This document shows positions 8,166-16,089 of a DNA stretch of 64,000 nucleotides, piece after piece. Below the pieces are notes generated by a model. It was given only the letters and a program-made list of their open reading frames with translations, was not told the origin of the DNA and did no database searches. Within the stretch, counting starts at the first letter, position 1, and each line of letters starts with the position of its first letter. Source of the stretch: Streptomyces coeruleorubidus (GTDB lineage: Bacteria; Actinomycetota; Actinomycetes; Streptomycetales; Streptomycetaceae). The translations under genes were made by a program, and so were the position numbers. Location: NCBI RefSeq assembly GCF_008705135.1, contig NZ_CP023694.1:992001-1056000 (forward strand), in the 5' to 3' direction.

Positions 8166-8378
8166 ATGCCCGCCACCACCTACGCCGTCTCCGGAATGTC
8201 CTGCGGCCACTGCAAGGCCACGCTGACCAAGGTCATCGGCGAGCTGGACGGCGTCAGCGGCGTCGAGGTCGACCTCGACGCCGGGCAGGTCACCGTCATC
8301 AGCGCGGGCGAGCCCGACGACGCCCTGGTCGCCGAGACCGTCGACGAGGCCGGCTACGAGCTGACCGGCCGGGTGTGA
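8166..8378 (+). CDS. copZ: CopZ-type copper chaperone (HMA domain)
   Basis: A 70-residue single heavy-metal-associated domain with the Cu(I)-binding motif GMSCGHC (about residues 9-15) and the family pattern VDLDAGQVTV and GYEL. It carries Cu(I) in the cytoplasm and hands it to a CopA ATPase or to CsoR. The ATG at 8166 has AGGAGG 8 nt upstream. The copA remnant follows after 3 bp. Two CsoR-type boxes lie upstream. With its partner ATPase broken here, this CopZ would have to act as a copper buffer or serve another exporter. Confidence 0.92.
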   Translation: MPATTYAVSGMSCGHCKATLTKVIGELDGVSGVEVDLDAGQVTVISAGEPDDALVAETVDEAGYELTGRV

Positions 8379-8381
8379 GCC

Positions 8382-9109
8382 ATGACCACCGGCACGACCG
8401 GTACCGGCGCCGAGGTGGAACTCGCCATCGGCGGCATGACCTGCGCCTCCTGCGCGGCGCGCATCGAGAAGAAGCTCAACCGCATGGACGGGGTCACCGC
8501 CACCGTCAACTACGCGACCGAGAAGGCGAAGGTCAGCTACGGCGGTGACGTCTCCGTCGGCGACCTGATCGCCACCGTCGAGGCGACCGGGTACACAGCG
8601 CAGGAGCCCGCTCCCCCCGCCGGGCAGGATGAGCGGGCGGAGGAGCCCGACGGACTGCGGCCGCTGCGGCAGCGGTTGGTGACGGCCGTGGTGCTGGCGG
8701 TTCCCGTCGTGGCTATGGCCATGACAAGGTCGACGTCGTCAAGCGGCTCCAGACCGAGTGCCGTTCGGTCGCCATGGTCGGCGACGGCGTCAACGACGCG
8801 GCGGCTCTCGCCCAGGCCGATCTCGGTCTGGCCATGGGCACCGGCACGGACGCCGCGATCGAGGCCGGCGACCTCACCCTCGTACGGGGCGATCTGCGGG
8901 CCGCCTCGGACGCCATCCGGCTCGCCCGCCGCACCCTCGGCACCATCCGCTCCAACCTGTTCTGGGCCTTCGCCTACAACGTGGCGGCCCTGCCGCTGGC
9001 CGCGGCCGGTCTGCTCACGCCGATGATCGCCGGGGCGGCCATGGCCTTCTCCTCGGTCTTCGTCGTCGGCAACTCCCTGCGGCTCCGCACGTTCCGCGCC
9101 GCGGGCTGA
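8382..9109 (+). pseudogene. copA: copper-exporting P1B-type ATPase, collapsed by internal deletion and frameshift
   Basis: Codons from 8382 encode a normal CopA N-terminus: an HMA domain with GMTCASC (about residues 18-24) and the beginning of the first helix, [12 protein letters not shown]. At about 8720 the sequence jumps, in a different reading frame, to [10 protein letters not shown], then the hinge motif [16 protein letters not shown] and the last two membrane helices, ending at 9109. Missing are the first six helices, the actuator loop, the CPC metal site and the DKTGT phosphorylation site: roughly 490-500 of about 750 residues. The downstream half is well conserved, suggesting a recent event. 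Transport is impossible from this copy. Confidence 0.9.
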
Positions 9110-9139
9110 GGGGGCGAGAGCCCCTGATCCGCCGGGCCG

Positions 9140-9796
9140 TCAGTGGTGGCGCCACACCAGCGTGTACCGCCAGAACAGGCGGCGGCGCAGGCGTGCGCCG
9201 GGAAGAACGGTCCGGGCCTCGCGGACGATCTCCGGGAAGGTCATGTCCGGCGGACGCGTACGGGCCGTCATGGAGACGGGGCGAGGCACCGGGCGGCCCC
9301 GGTTCTTGAGCAGGGCCGTCACGATGTTGAGCGGGATCGACGCGACGCCGAGCAGGTGGTCGACGGGTGTCCGCTCCCGGGAGACACCGACGATCACCAG
9401 GGTGCCGCCGGGGGCCAGACGGTCCCGGAAAGCCTCCAGCGCCTCGGTGAACGGCAGGTGGTGCACCACGGCGACGCAGGTGATGACGTCGTACGGGCCG
9501 TCGGGAAGCCCGGCCGGCGCGTCGGCCACCGCGTACGTCACCGGGACCGCCGTGGGGGTCAGCTCCCGCGCCCGGGCCGTGATCGCCGGGTCGGCGTCGA
9601 CCCCGTGCACCCGCTCGGCCCGGCCGGCCAGCAGCCGGGCGAGGTCGCCGCTGCCGCATCCCACGTCCAGGGCGGCCCCGGCACGCCTGGGGAGCTGCCG
9701 CAGGATCCAGCGGTGGAAGTGGGCGTTGTGGTCCCACGGACGGTCGGCGTGGAAACGGTCGAGTGCGCGCAGGACCCGGCGTGACAGGGGCGTCAT
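9140..9796 (-). CDS. class I SAM-dependent methyltransferase (small molecule type)
   Basis: A 218-residue Methyltransf_25/11-like enzyme. Motif I is LDVGCGSGDLARLL (about residues 43-56), motif II is VHGVDAD and motif IV is FDVITCVAVVHH-like (here YDVITCVAVVHHLP). After the core is a basic tail (RLRRRLFWRYTLVW) that could touch the membrane. Such proteins methylate quinones, antibiotics or lipids; nothing nearby fixes the substrate. It reads toward the copA remnant and starts 131 bp from the divergent PAP2 gene. Confidence 0.82.
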   Translation of the reverse strand: MTPLSRRVLRALDRFHADRPWDHNAHFHRWILRQLPRRAGAALDVGCGSGDLARLLAGRAERVHGVDADPAITARARELTPTAVPVTYAVADAPAGLPDGPYDVITCVAVVHHLPFTEALEAFRDRLAPGGTLVIVGVSRERTPVDHLLGVASIPLNIVTALLKNRGRPVPRPVSMTARTRPPDMTFPEIVREARTVLPGARLRRRLFWRYTLVWRHH

Positions 9797-9927
9797 GCCC
9801 CCAGTCCAGCAGACGGGTTCAGTCGCCCGACATGGGCACTCGGGAGGTACCGGCCCACGGGGGCGCCGAGCGTGCGCCCGGCGTGAGCCGGTACCTTGCT
9901 GAGGAAGGCCACTGCGGGGAGAAGCAC

Positions 9928-10635
9928 ATGACCGATCCGACGACCACAGACGAGGACGCCCTTCGTCCGCTCCCGAAGGTCGGGAAGCCCTCGGGCGGGC
10001 CCGGCCGGCTCCTGGCTGCCGTCATGGGCGATCTCAGGGCCGTGGACGGCGCCCTGTACGCGGCGGTGGCCGCCACACCCACGCCCACGCTCGACCGGAC
10101 GCTGCGCCATCTGTCGCACGCGGCCGACCACTCCAAGATCTCGTTCGCCATCGCCGCGGCCCTGGCGCTGGGCGGGAAGCGGCCGCGCAGGGCCGCGTTC
10201 GCCGGTGTCGGGGCGATCGCCGTGGCCTCGGCCTCCGCCAACCTGCTCGGCAAGCGCCTGGTGCGCCGGGCCCGGCCGGACCGGGAAGCGGCCCGGGTGA
10301 CGGTGGACCGGCACGTTCCGATGCCGACGTCGGCCTCGTTCCCGTCCGGGCACACGGCGTCGGCGGTCGCGTTCGCCACCGCCGTCGGTGTGGTCCTGCC
10401 CCCCGCCGCGGTGCCGCTCGGGGCGCTGGCGAGCGCCGTCGGCTACTCCCGTATTCACACGGGCGTGCACTATCCGGGCGACGTGGCCGCGGGCGCGGTC
10501 CTCGGCATCGCGAGCGCCGCGGCGGCCCTGGCGGCGGCAGCGGCGGCGGCCACTCCGTCGGCCAGGACGCAGGCGCTCCTCACGACAGCCCGTTCGTGGC
10601 CGCGGATCAGCATCGGCGCTGCCCTGCGGCAGTGA
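9928..10635 (+). CDS. PAP2-family membrane phosphatase
   Basis: A 235-residue type 2 phosphatidic acid phosphatase. All three active-site motifs are present: KRLVRRARP (KX6RP), SFPSGHTASA (PSGH) and SRIHTGVHYPGD (SRX5HX3D). Hydrophobic helices flank them, with a very Ala-rich stretch after the third motif (AAAALAAAAAAAT). The family removes phosphate from lipid phosphates such as phosphatidate or undecaprenyl pyrophosphate at the outer membrane face. The ATG at 9928 has GGGGAGA about 7 nt upstream; the longer frame upstream is not supported. It stands alone, convergent with the YesL gene. Confidence 0.9.
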   Translation: MTDPTTTDEDALRPLPKVGKPSGGPGRLLAAVMGDLRAVDGALYAAVAATPTPTLDRTLRHLSHAADHSKISFAIAAALALGGKRPRRAAFAGVGAIAVASASANLLGKRLVRRARPDREAARVTVDRHVPMPTSASFPSGHTASAVAFATAVGVVLPPAAVPLGALASAVGYSRIHTGVHYPGDVAAGAVLGIASAAAALAAAAAAATPSARTQALLTTARSWPRISIGAALRQ

Positions 10636-10674
10636 GGCCGCAGTACGTCCACGCAGTGCTGTCGCACGCGTTGG

Positions 10675-11268
10675 CTATTGCAGGGAAACAGCAGCGGACC
10701 GGCGTACGTCGACGGCCGTGAGCGCCAGGGCGAGCGGTCCCGGGGCCAGGAAGGCCAGGGGCAGCAGCATCCAGGCGCACAGCCCGGCCGTCGCCACGGC
10801 GAGCAGGACCAGCCCGCTGCCGCCCACGTCCGCCACGGCGTCCCGGGCGGCCCCGCGCACCGCCGCGCGCCAGTCGGTGAGCGACTCGGGGCGTGCGCAG
10901 GCCCGCAGGCCGACGACCGCTGCGCAGGCGCCGATGACCGCGGCGGTCACCGCGAACAGCGGCGCCCCGGGCAGCCCGGCCCCGGCCAGCGCCAGGTCGG
11001 CCGCGAACAGCAGTAGACCCGCCAGGGCGACGGCCCCCGCCAGCACGTCACCGGCCCGCAGCCGTTGCCGCAGCAGGACGACGTACCTCCCGGCCGTGAC
11101 GGGCCGGTCCTGTCCGGCGCCGCGCAGTACGGCGCAGGCCGTCGACAGCGCGGCCGGGGCGGTCACCAGCGGCAGGCAGGCCACCGACGTGGCGAGGCCG
11201 ACGCTCAGCACGTCCGCGAACAGCGTCATGCGCGGCCCGAACACCTCACCGGCCTCTTGGGTCCGCAT
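10675..11268 (-). CDS. YesL-like DUF624 membrane protein
   Basis: A 197-residue protein. It begins with the DUF624 pattern (an FxxRMTLFADVLSVGLATSVACLPLVT-like segment) and has about five hydrophobic helices. YesL of Bacillus subtilis sits in the rhamnogalacturonan transport cluster, and DUF624 genes are common beside sugar ABC importers; the function is unknown. The ATG at 11268 follows the permease stop by 5 bp, and its ribosome binding site GGGGTGA overlaps that stop. It is the last gene of the seven-gene minus-strand operon that starts at 17201. Confidence 0.75.
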   Translation of the reverse strand: MRTQEAGEVFGPRMTLFADVLSVGLATSVACLPLVTAPAALSTACAVLRGAGQDRPVTAGRYVVLLRQRLRAGDVLAGAVALAGLLLFAADLALAGAGLPGAPLFAVTAAVIGACAAVVGLRACARPESLTDWRAAVRGAARDAVADVGGSGLVLLAVATAGLCAWMLLPLAFLAPGPLALALTAVDVRRSAAVSLQ

Positions 11269-11273
11269 CCCGC

Positions 11274-12134
11274 TCACCCCTTCACTCCGGAGCTGGCCAT
11301 GCCCTCCACCAGGAACCGCTGGAACGCGAGGAAGAACAGCACGATCGGCAGCAGCGCGATCACCGACATGGCGAACATCGGGCCGAACGCTGAGGTGCTG
11401 GAGGCGTCCACGAAGGAGCGCAGCGCGAGGGTCAGCGTGAACTTGTCCGGGTCGAACAAGTAGATGAGCTGGGTGAAGAAGTCGTTCCAGGTCCAGATGA
11501 ACGTGAAGATGGCCGTGGTGATCAGGGCCGGCCGGGTGAGCGGCAGCACGACCTGGAAGAAGCTGCGGAAGGGGCCGCAGCCGTCGATCCGGGCCGCCTC
11601 CTCCAGCTCGCGCGGCAGGCCGCGCATGAACTGCACGATGAGGAAGACGAAGAACGCCTCGGTGGCGAGGAACTTCGGCAGGATCAGCGGCCAGTAGGTG
11701 TTCACCAGGCCGAGCTGGTTGAAGATGATGTACTGCGGGATCAGCACCGCGTGGTGCGGCAGCATGATCGTGGCGATCATGAAAGCGAACAGCGGCCCGC
11801 GCAGCCGGAACCTGAGGCGTGCGAAGGCGTAGGCGGCGAGCGAGCAGCTGATGACGTTGCCAAGGACCGCGCCGCCGGCGATCAGCAGGGAGTTGGTGAG
11901 CAGCCGCCAGACGGAGACGTCGTTGACGCCCTCCATGGCCGTGGAGTAGTTCGACCACTCCAGGTGGCTGGGCAGCAGGTCGAGGCTCGCGATGACCTCG
12001 TCGGCGGGCTTGAGCGAGGTGGCCAGCAGCCACGCCAGCGGGTACAGCATGACCAGCAGGGCGGCCAGGCAGCCCAGGTGGACGGCGACCCGCCCCCATC
12101 GGACGGGCTTGTGGGAAACGGCGGTCGAGGTCAT
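11274..12134 (-). CDS. carbohydrate ABC transporter permease (MalG-type)
   Basis: A 286-residue inner-membrane permease with six helices. The EAA loop reads ELEEAARIDGCGPFRSFFQVVLPLTRP, the contact for the ATPase (about residues 190-215). The C-terminus SGVKG is typical of CUT1 MalG-type subunits. It would import a sugar together with the MalF-type subunit, whose stop it overlaps by 4 nt (ATG at 12134). No ATPase gene is in the operon; Streptomyces CUT1 importers commonly share the MsiK ATPase encoded elsewhere. Confidence 0.93.
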   Translation of the reverse strand: MTSTAVSHKPVRWGRVAVHLGCLAALLVMLYPLAWLLATSLKPADEVIASLDLLPSHLEWSNYSTAMEGVNDVSVWRLLTNSLLIAGGAVLGNVISCSLAAYAFARLRFRLRGPLFAFMIATIMLPHHAVLIPQYIIFNQLGLVNTYWPLILPKFLATEAFFVFLIVQFMRGLPRELEEAARIDGCGPFRSFFQVVLPLTRPALITTAIFTFIWTWNDFFTQLIYLFDPDKFTLTLALRSFVDASSTSAFGPMFAMSVIALLPIVLFFLAFQRFLVEGMASSGVKG

Positions 12135-13069
12135 CGGTCCCCCTCGGAGGCGTAGAAGACCCAGGAGCGGGAGGTGCGGAACAGCACCGCCGTGACCACA
12201 CCGATCACGAGGAGCAGCACCCAGGCCATGGCGGAGGCGTAGCCCATGTGGGAGGCGACGAAGCCGCGGTCGTAGAGGTACATGGTGTAGACGAGGGTCG
12301 AGTCGGCCGGTCCGCCCTTGCCCGCGCTGACCGCGAAGGCGGGCGTGAACACCTGGAAGGCCTGGATGGTCTGGAGGACCAGGTTGAAGAACAGCACCGG
12401 GGACAGCATCGGCACGGTGACCGACAGGAACTGCCGCCACTTCCCGGCCCCGTCGACCGCCGCCGCCTCGTACAGCTCGGCGGGGATCTGCTGGAGACCG
12501 GCGAGGAAGATGACCATCGGCGCGCCGAACTGCCACACCGTCAGCAGCGCGACGGCGAGCAGCGACCAGCCGGGCTTGTTGACCCAGCCGCCGGTGCCGA
12601 GCAGGTTGTCGACCGTGCCGCCGTCGTTGAAGACCGCTCGCCAGACGAGGGCGATGGACATCGACGCGCCGAGCAGCGAGGGCGCGTAGAAGGCGGAGCG
12701 GTAGAAGGCCTTGCCGTGCTTCATGCCTTTCAGGGCGAGCGCGACGACCAGGGCGAGGGCCAGTTGCAGGGGCACGGCGATGACGACGTACGTCACCGTC
12801 GTCACGACCGAGCGCCAGTAGCGCGGGTCCTCGGTGAACATCTGGACGTAGTTGCGCAGGCCCACCCACTTTGGCGGGTTGAACAGGTCGTAGTCGGTGA
12901 ACGACAGGTACAGCGACACGGCCATCGGCAGCAGGGTCAGGACGATCGCGCCGAGGACCCAGGGCGAGAGGAACACCCAGGCGGCGCCCTCGCGTTCGCG
13001 CTTGGGGCGGCGCTTCGGGGCGGTGGCGGGGACGTGTTGTGTCTCCGTGGGGATCGCGGTGGTGGTCAT
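12131..13069 (-). CDS. carbohydrate ABC transporter permease (MalF/UgpA-type)
   Basis: A 312-residue CUT1 permease. The first helix is WVFLSPWVLGAIVLTLLPMAV, followed by SLYLSFTDYDLFNPPKWVGLRNY typical of MalF partners. The EAA loop is ELYEAAAVDGAGKWRQFLSVTVPML. The ATG at 13069 overlaps the stop of the solute-binding lipoprotein gene by 4 nt. It pairs with the MalG-type subunit downstream. The sugar is not known; the dehydrogenase and DUF6807 genes upstream suggest an oxidisable plant-derived sugar. Confidence 0.93.
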   Translation of the reverse strand: MTTTAIPTETQHVPATAPKRRPKREREGAAWVFLSPWVLGAIVLTLLPMAVSLYLSFTDYDLFNPPKWVGLRNYVQMFTEDPRYWRSVVTTVTYVVIAVPLQLALALVVALALKGMKHGKAFYRSAFYAPSLLGASMSIALVWRAVFNDGGTVDNLLGTGGWVNKPGWSLLAVALLTVWQFGAPMVIFLAGLQQIPAELYEAAAVDGAGKWRQFLSVTVPMLSPVLFFNLVLQTIQAFQVFTPAFAVSAGKGGPADSTLVYTMYLYDRGFVASHMGYASAMAWVLLLVIGVVTAVLFRTSRSWVFYASEGDR

Positions 13070-14349
13070 GACCTCAGCTCCGCCTTCGCCTCGGTGATGT
13101 AGTTCTCGGCCGCCTCGCGGGGCGACATGCGCGCGTAGGACACCTGGTCGTAGTCGCGCTGGAAGGTGCTCTGGAGGGCGTTGTCGCCCGCCGGCGGTGC
13201 CTGGGGCGGGTCCTTGAGCTTGCCCTCCAGGGAGGCCTGGAAGTCGGCGATGGTCTTGTCGAAGTCCTTGAGCTGCGGGCCGATCTCGTCGCGGACGGTC
13301 TCGTTGACGGGGATGCCGCGGCTCGCGCCGAGGATCTTCGCGGCCTGCCGGTCGTTGACCAGGAAGTCGACGAGCTGTGCCGCCTCCTTCGGATGGGCGG
13401 TGTTCGCGGAGACTCCGACGAACATGGAGGGCTTGAAGTACTGGCCGGGTGTGCCGTCCTCGCCGGACGGCATGGGGGCGAGGGCGACGCCGCCCTTGAC
13501 GAGGGCGAGGAAGCCGCTGGCCGGGGCGTCCCAGTTGGCGTCGGTGACGGAGGTGCCGCGCCCCAGCGGGGTGTTCTCGACGGAGCCGTCGAGCTGGGTG
13601 GTCTGCTCGGCGGGCGAGACGGCGCCCTCGCGGCGCAGCTTGTCGGTGAAGGTCCACCAGCGGGTGAGGTCGTCGGCGGTGAAGCCGAGTCCGCCGTCCT
13701 CGGTGTAGAGGGCCTTGCCCTGCCCGCGCAGCCAGACCTCGAAGGCGTCCTCGCTCTGGCCGGGGTCGGTCGCCCCGGGCTTGCCGGTCTTCTTCGCCAG
13801 GGCCCGCATGGTGTCGGCCCACTGGCTCCAGGTCCAGCTCTTGCCGGGGAGGGGCACGCCCGACTTCTTCCAGGTCCCGACGTCGTAGGCGACGGTCTCG
13901 GTGCCGCGGCCCTGTGGGATCGCGTACTGGACGTCGTCCACGCGGCCGGTGGCGAGCAGGCCCTGGTCGATCTCGGAGGTGCGCAGGACGGCTTTCTGCT
14001 TCGCCAGGTCGAGCAGGACGCCGCCGGAGGCGTACTGGTCGATCTGGCGGTAGTCCAGCTGCATCACGTCCGGCGCGTCACCGCCGGCGGCCTGGGTGGC
14101 GAGCTTCTGTTTGTAGGCGTCGTAGCCGGAGAACGACGTCGTCACGTCGACGTCCGGATGCTGTTTCTCGAACAGCGCGACGGCCTGCTCGGTGCGTTCC
14201 GCGCGGTCGGGGTTGCCCCACCACGTGTAGCGCAGCACGACCTTGCCGCCGCCGGCCGATTCCCCGGATCCTCCGCAGCCCGCCAGCACGGCACACAGTG
14301 CCAGTGCGGCGGCCGACGCGCAGAACCCCTTTGTCCTGTGTCCGGGCAT
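13066..14349 (-). CDS. ABC transporter sugar-binding lipoprotein
   Basis: A 427-residue extracellular solute-binding protein (family 1). The lipoprotein signal has lipobox LAGC with C25 as acylation site, followed by a Gly/Ser linker. The mature part opens with VVLRYTWWGNPDRAERTEQAV, and the motif FEKQHPDVDVTTSF is typical of CUT1 binding proteins. It captures the sugar outside the membrane and delivers it to the two permeases downstream, with which it shares 4-nt overlaps. It lies 58 bp after the cupin gene, so a separate ribosome loading site is used. Confidence 0.94.
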   Translation of the reverse strand: MPGHRTKGFCASAAALALCAVLAGCGGSGESAGGGKVVLRYTWWGNPDRAERTEQAVALFEKQHPDVDVTTSFSGYDAYKQKLATQAAGGDAPDVMQLDYRQIDQYASGGVLLDLAKQKAVLRTSEIDQGLLATGRVDDVQYAIPQGRGTETVAYDVGTWKKSGVPLPGKSWTWSQWADTMRALAKKTGKPGATDPGQSEDAFEVWLRGQGKALYTEDGGLGFTADDLTRWWTFTDKLRREGAVSPAEQTTQLDGSVENTPLGRGTSVTDANWDAPASGFLALVKGGVALAPMPSGEDGTPGQYFKPSMFVGVSANTAHPKEAAQLVDFLVNDRQAAKILGASRGIPVNETVRDEIGPQLKDFDKTIADFQASLEGKLKDPPQAPPAGDNALQSTFQRDYDQVSYARMSPREAAENYITEAKAELRS

Positions 14350-14407
14350 GCCGAGGTCACCTCTTCTCTCCTCGGATTCGGGTTGAGGTCCCCCCTCGTT
14401 CGTGCGG

Positions 14408-15166
14408 CTACTCCCCCTGGTACGGCAGCGTCGTCCCAGGCAGGTTGTACTCGTCCCGCCGGCCGCACATGCCGAAGCCTCCGAGCCGGGTGGGCGCGGC
14501 CTCGTAGGCGGTGGCCTCGCCCAGGTAGGCGGATTCGCCGTCGGCCAGCGCGTCGAGCTGGGCGCCGGTGCGTTCGGCGGTGGCCAGGGCGCCCGCCCGC
14601 CACAGGGCGCGCCAGGTGGGCACCTTGTCGCGCACGATCCGGGCGGCGGCCCGCTGGAACTCCAGGTACGGGCCGTTGTCGCCGGCGACGAGCGCCTCGC
14701 GCAGGGTGAGGTAGCCCTCCACGGCGAGGTCGCGGCGGCGCTGGGCGGCCGCCGCCGTCTCCGGTCCCGTGCCGGGCGGCAGGGTCGCCGCGGCGGCGTA
14801 CCTCTTGGGGTCGGCGAGCACCTCGGGCGGGAAGGTGAACACGGCGTCCCCGGCCTCGGGCAGGCCGCTGTTCTGCATCAGCACGGTGATGCGCAGATCG
14901 CCGCCCTGCACCATGCGGTGGACGGTGCCCGGCGTGAACCAGGCGATGGAGCCGGCTTCCAGGGGGATGTCCCGGTAGCCGTCGGGGCTCAGCGTCTGGA
15001 CCGCGCCCCGGCCGCCGGTGACGACGTACGCCTCGGTGCAGACCAGGTGCAGATGCGGACTGCCGCCGCAGACGCCGTCGGCGGCCTCCCAGTCGTAGGC
15101 GCTCAGGTGGGACAGGCCGATCGCGCCGGGCAGCGGGTGCGGCAGGGCGGGCTTGGGGTCGTTCAC
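14408..15166 (-). CDS. cupin-domain protein of the sugar operon
   Basis: A 252-residue protein. The first half is a cupin: SPHLHLVCTEAYVVTGGRGAV gives the first metal motif (H, H and E ligands) and FTPGTVHRM the second (H). The second half is helical. The GTG start at 15166 overlaps the stop of the DUF6807 gene (TGGTGA), so the two are translationally coupled; a GTG one codon earlier is also possible. Cupins in such operons act as sugar isomerases/epimerases or sensing proteins; I cannot say which. Confidence 0.78.
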   Translation of the reverse strand: MNDPKPALPHPLPGAIGLSHLSAYDWEAADGVCGGSPHLHLVCTEAYVVTGGRGAVQTLSPDGYRDIPLEAGSIAWFTPGTVHRMVQGGDLRITVLMQNSGLPEAGDAVFTFPPEVLADPKRYAAAATLPPGTGPETAAAAQRRRDLAVEGYLTLREALVAGDNGPYLEFQRAAARIVRDKVPTWRALWRAGALATAERTGAQLDALADGESAYLGEATAYEAAPTRLGGFGMCGRRDEYNLPGTTLPYQGE

Positions 15167-16089
15167 CACGGCAGGCCCTCCAGGTGCGTGCCGACCCGGT
15201 CGCGGTCCCAGGCGCCGTCGGCGACGACGAGCCGGTAGCGGAAGGCGAAGGACTCGCCCGGCGGGAGTTCGAACTCCTCGAAGAACGCCCAGGAGAAGGC
15301 GACCGTCGGGAAGGGCTCGGAGCGGACGAACCAGTGCGACTCGTGGATCGCGGACGTCTCGTCGAGGTTCTCGGGCGCGTGCGCGAAGACGAGGGTGGAG
15401 TGGCCGTCGACGTCGTCGTGCTCGGTGGTGAAGGCGAGCCAGGGGCCCTGGGTGCCCATCAGCTTGCCCGCGTCGGCGTCGGTGTCCGGGGCGAAGACCG
15501 TACCGCCGGTGAAGTCGCGCGGGCCGCGCCACTGGAGTCCGGTGTAACCGGCCATCTCGCGGCCGGCGGTGGTCGGGGAACCGAAGGCCAGCGGCTCGGA
15601 ACGGACGTTGGTGAGCCGGATCGACCAGTCCAGGGCCCAGGCGCCGGCCTCCTCGTCCACCGAGTGGACGGTCAGCCCCCGCACCTCGCGTGCCCACTCC
15701 TCGCCGCCGTTCTCGACCCAGGTGAGCTCCTCGGTGAAGGCGAGGCGGTCGTCCTCGACCGTGAACTCCGGGAAGCCGTCGTGCCGCATGGAGCCGACCC
15801 GCTCGGGCAGACGCAGATAGCCCTGGCCGTGGACGTAGCAGTTGCCGCCCCAGAAGTTCTGGCCGGACAGATGACTCGCGGTCATCTGCAGGCCCTTGTG
15901 CCAGCGGTGGTCGTTCGGGCGGTAGCCGGTGACCGTCCGGCCGGACAGGGTGCGCACCGGGTGGGCGTACGGCTTGCGGGACTCGAAGGGATCCGGGTCG
16001 GGGCGGTAGACGTAGCGGAGGATCTCCGTGCCGTTCGCCGCCGTGACGGCGATGTCCTCGCCGTGGGTGTGGGTGACTCGGATGCTCAT
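15163..16089 (-). CDS. DUF6807 (PmoA-like) family protein
   Basis: A 308-residue beta-rich protein of the DUF6807 family, often misnamed methane oxygenase PmoA. Family phrases include RPNDHRWHKGL, NFWGGNCYV, HDGFPEFTVEDDRLAF and YTGLQWRGPRDFTGG. The fold resembles galactose-mutarotase-type sugar enzymes. The conserved His pair in DHRWH suggests an active or metal site. It starts at ATG 16089, overlapping the Gfo/Idh stop by 4 nt. Genes of this family regularly accompany Gfo/Idh dehydrogenases, so they probably act on the same sugar. The reaction is not established. Confidence 0.8.
   Translation of the reverse strand: MSIRVTHTHGEDIAVTAANGTEILRYVYRPDPDPFESRKPYAHPVRTLSGRTVTGYRPNDHRWHKGLQMTASHLSGQNFWGGNCYVHGQGYLRLPERVGSMRHDGFPEFTVEDDRLAFTEELTWVENGGEEWAREVRGLTVHSVDEEAGAWALDWSIRLTNVRSEPLAFGSPTTAGREMAGYTGLQWRGPRDFTGGTVFAPDTDADAGKLMGTQGPWLAFTTEHDDVDGHSTLVFAHAPENLDETSAIHESHWFVRSEPFPTVAFSWAFFEEFELPPGESFAFRYRLVVADGAWDRDRVGTHLEGLPW

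Noticed and set aside
11274..13822. Frames making giant fusions of the two ABC permeases and the binding protein.
   Set aside because: The apparent fusions only join neighbouring genes that overlap by 4 nt in other frames; each gene has its own start.
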